The notes below the pieces were generated by a model, which saw only the letters and a program-made list of their open reading frames with translations, was not told where the DNA came from and searched no databases. Made by a program: the position numbers and the translations under genes. Shown here piece by piece: positions 63,892 to 64,000 of a stretch of 64,000 bases of DNA (position 1 is its first letter; each line of letters starts with the position of its first letter). The DNA lies in assembly GCA_018262705.1 (NCBI GenBank), contig JADFDQ010000005.1:1-64000 (forward strand), given 5' to 3'. This DNA comes from Xanthomonas sp. (GTDB taxonomy: Bacteria; Pseudomonadota; Gammaproteobacteria; Xanthomonadales; Xanthomonadaceae).

Positions 63892-63919
63892 GTCCTATCC
63901 CCATCCGGCCCGCTGTCAA
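63892..63919 (-). promoter_or_regulatory. Element promoter P7
   Basis: Minus strand: TTGACAGCGGGCCGG (63905-63919), a 16-nt spacer and TAGGAC (63892-63897), 22 bases before ATG 63869. Its -35 box overlaps the stop codon of the next gene upstream. Confidence 0.7.
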
Positions 63920-63999
63920 GGCTGGTCGCCAAATAGAGCGTGGATCTGGTCGATCTGCTGTTTCTCACGCGAACCGATCTCGCTCTTGGGGCTGACCGC
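63916..63999 (-). CDS. C-terminal end of an unidentified protein (partial)
   Basis: A minus-strand frame open at the right edge ends at TGA 63916-63918. The visible peptide is AVSPKSEIGSREKQQIDQIHALFGDQP, split here as AVSPKSEIGSREKQ and QIDQIHALFGDQP. It is hydrophilic and helical. The spacing (stop inside the P7 -35 box) equals that of the coupling-protein gene at P2, which supports it as a real gene end. Too little is visible for a family call. Confidence 0.45.
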   Translation of the reverse strand, partial: AVSPKSEIGSREKQQIDQIHALFGDQP

Positions 64000-64000
64000 C

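Larger units (their letters stand above)
49617..64000. mobile_element. Conjugative element (ICE or integrated plasmid), left part
   Basis: The region contains a MobF relaxase, an ArdC-like antirestriction protein, a TrwB/TraD-like coupling protein, a second VirD4-type ATPase, several small membrane or charged proteins, and cargo genes, all driven by closely similar promoters. Base composition is more relaxed than in the flanking chromosome. No integrase, replication or partition gene is in view, and the right boundary is outside the window, so ICE and integrated plasmid cannot be told apart. The left limit given is approximate. Confidence 0.75.

Overview
The window is about 64 kb of GC-rich DNA from a gammaproteobacterium, most probably of the Xanthomonadales (Lysobacteraceae or Rhodanobacteraceae). 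The basis is a fused aspartate kinase-homoserine dehydrogenase followed directly by thrB and thrC, the linkage lexA-recA-tfoX-like-recX-alaS-csrA-tRNA-Ser-tRNA-Arg, a LexA operator of the type known from Xanthomonas and Xylella (TTAGTAGTAATACTACTAA), heptanucleotide GGGGATC-type arrays and GTAGGAGCGC-type inverted repeats. Assignment below order level is not possible from sequence reading alone.

Layout. 1-404: 3' end of an IS110/IS1111-type element with a structured non-coding tail. 555-10924: housekeeping and accessory genes (HNH nuclease, rlmL, alpha/beta hydrolase, amidase, an orphan lasso-type RiPP precursor candidate with a C11 tract, tesB, a membrane protein, an EF-hand protein, bpt, pirin, a small GNAT protein). 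11012-14362: a minus-strand operon of a DUF819 permease, a C40 peptidase and a VanX-type dipeptidase, probably for peptidoglycan-peptide salvage. 14507-17169: DUF3228 protein, L,D-transpeptidase lipoprotein and dicarboxylate symporter. 17237-23373: lipA, then thrABC behind a leader peptide with seven threonine codons and an attenuator-like hairpin. 23439-28571: tRNA-Arg(CCT), an aminoadipate-semialdehyde-type dehydrogenase, a DUF4190 protein, pyrD, murB and an EamA transporter.

28593-35348 is a signalling block: a Ser/Thr kinase with a sensor-like repeat region, a divergent FHA-GGDEF protein and a convergent membrane HD-GYP protein, followed by a two-domain protein (2H-phosphoesterase-like plus DUF3293). 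35426-41793 holds tRNA-Arg(ACG), tRNA-Ser(GCT), csrA, alaS, recX, a TfoX-like gene, recA and lexA. The -10 box of lexA lies inside the LexA operator, directly at the start codon. 41951-49503 holds pncC (cinA C-terminal type) and the phosphate block: a porin divergent from pstSCAB-phoU, and convergent phoB, with Pho boxes before pstS and phoB.

From about 49.6 kb to the right edge the DNA belongs to a conjugative element (ICE or integrated plasmid; no integrase is in view). It carries a MobF relaxase-helicase, an ArdC-like antirestriction protein, a TrwB/TraD-type coupling protein, a second and larger VirD4/TraG-type membrane ATPase, small membrane or charged proteins, and cargo: a GIY-YIG protein, a secreted small protein overlapping a YadA-like trimeric autotransporter, and a solitary PD-(D/E)XK-like protein. 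At least six transcription units of this element start from near-identical promoters (TTGACAGCGGGCCGG, 16-nt spacer, TANNNT-like -10), which points to one shared regulator acting on transfer and cargo genes alike.
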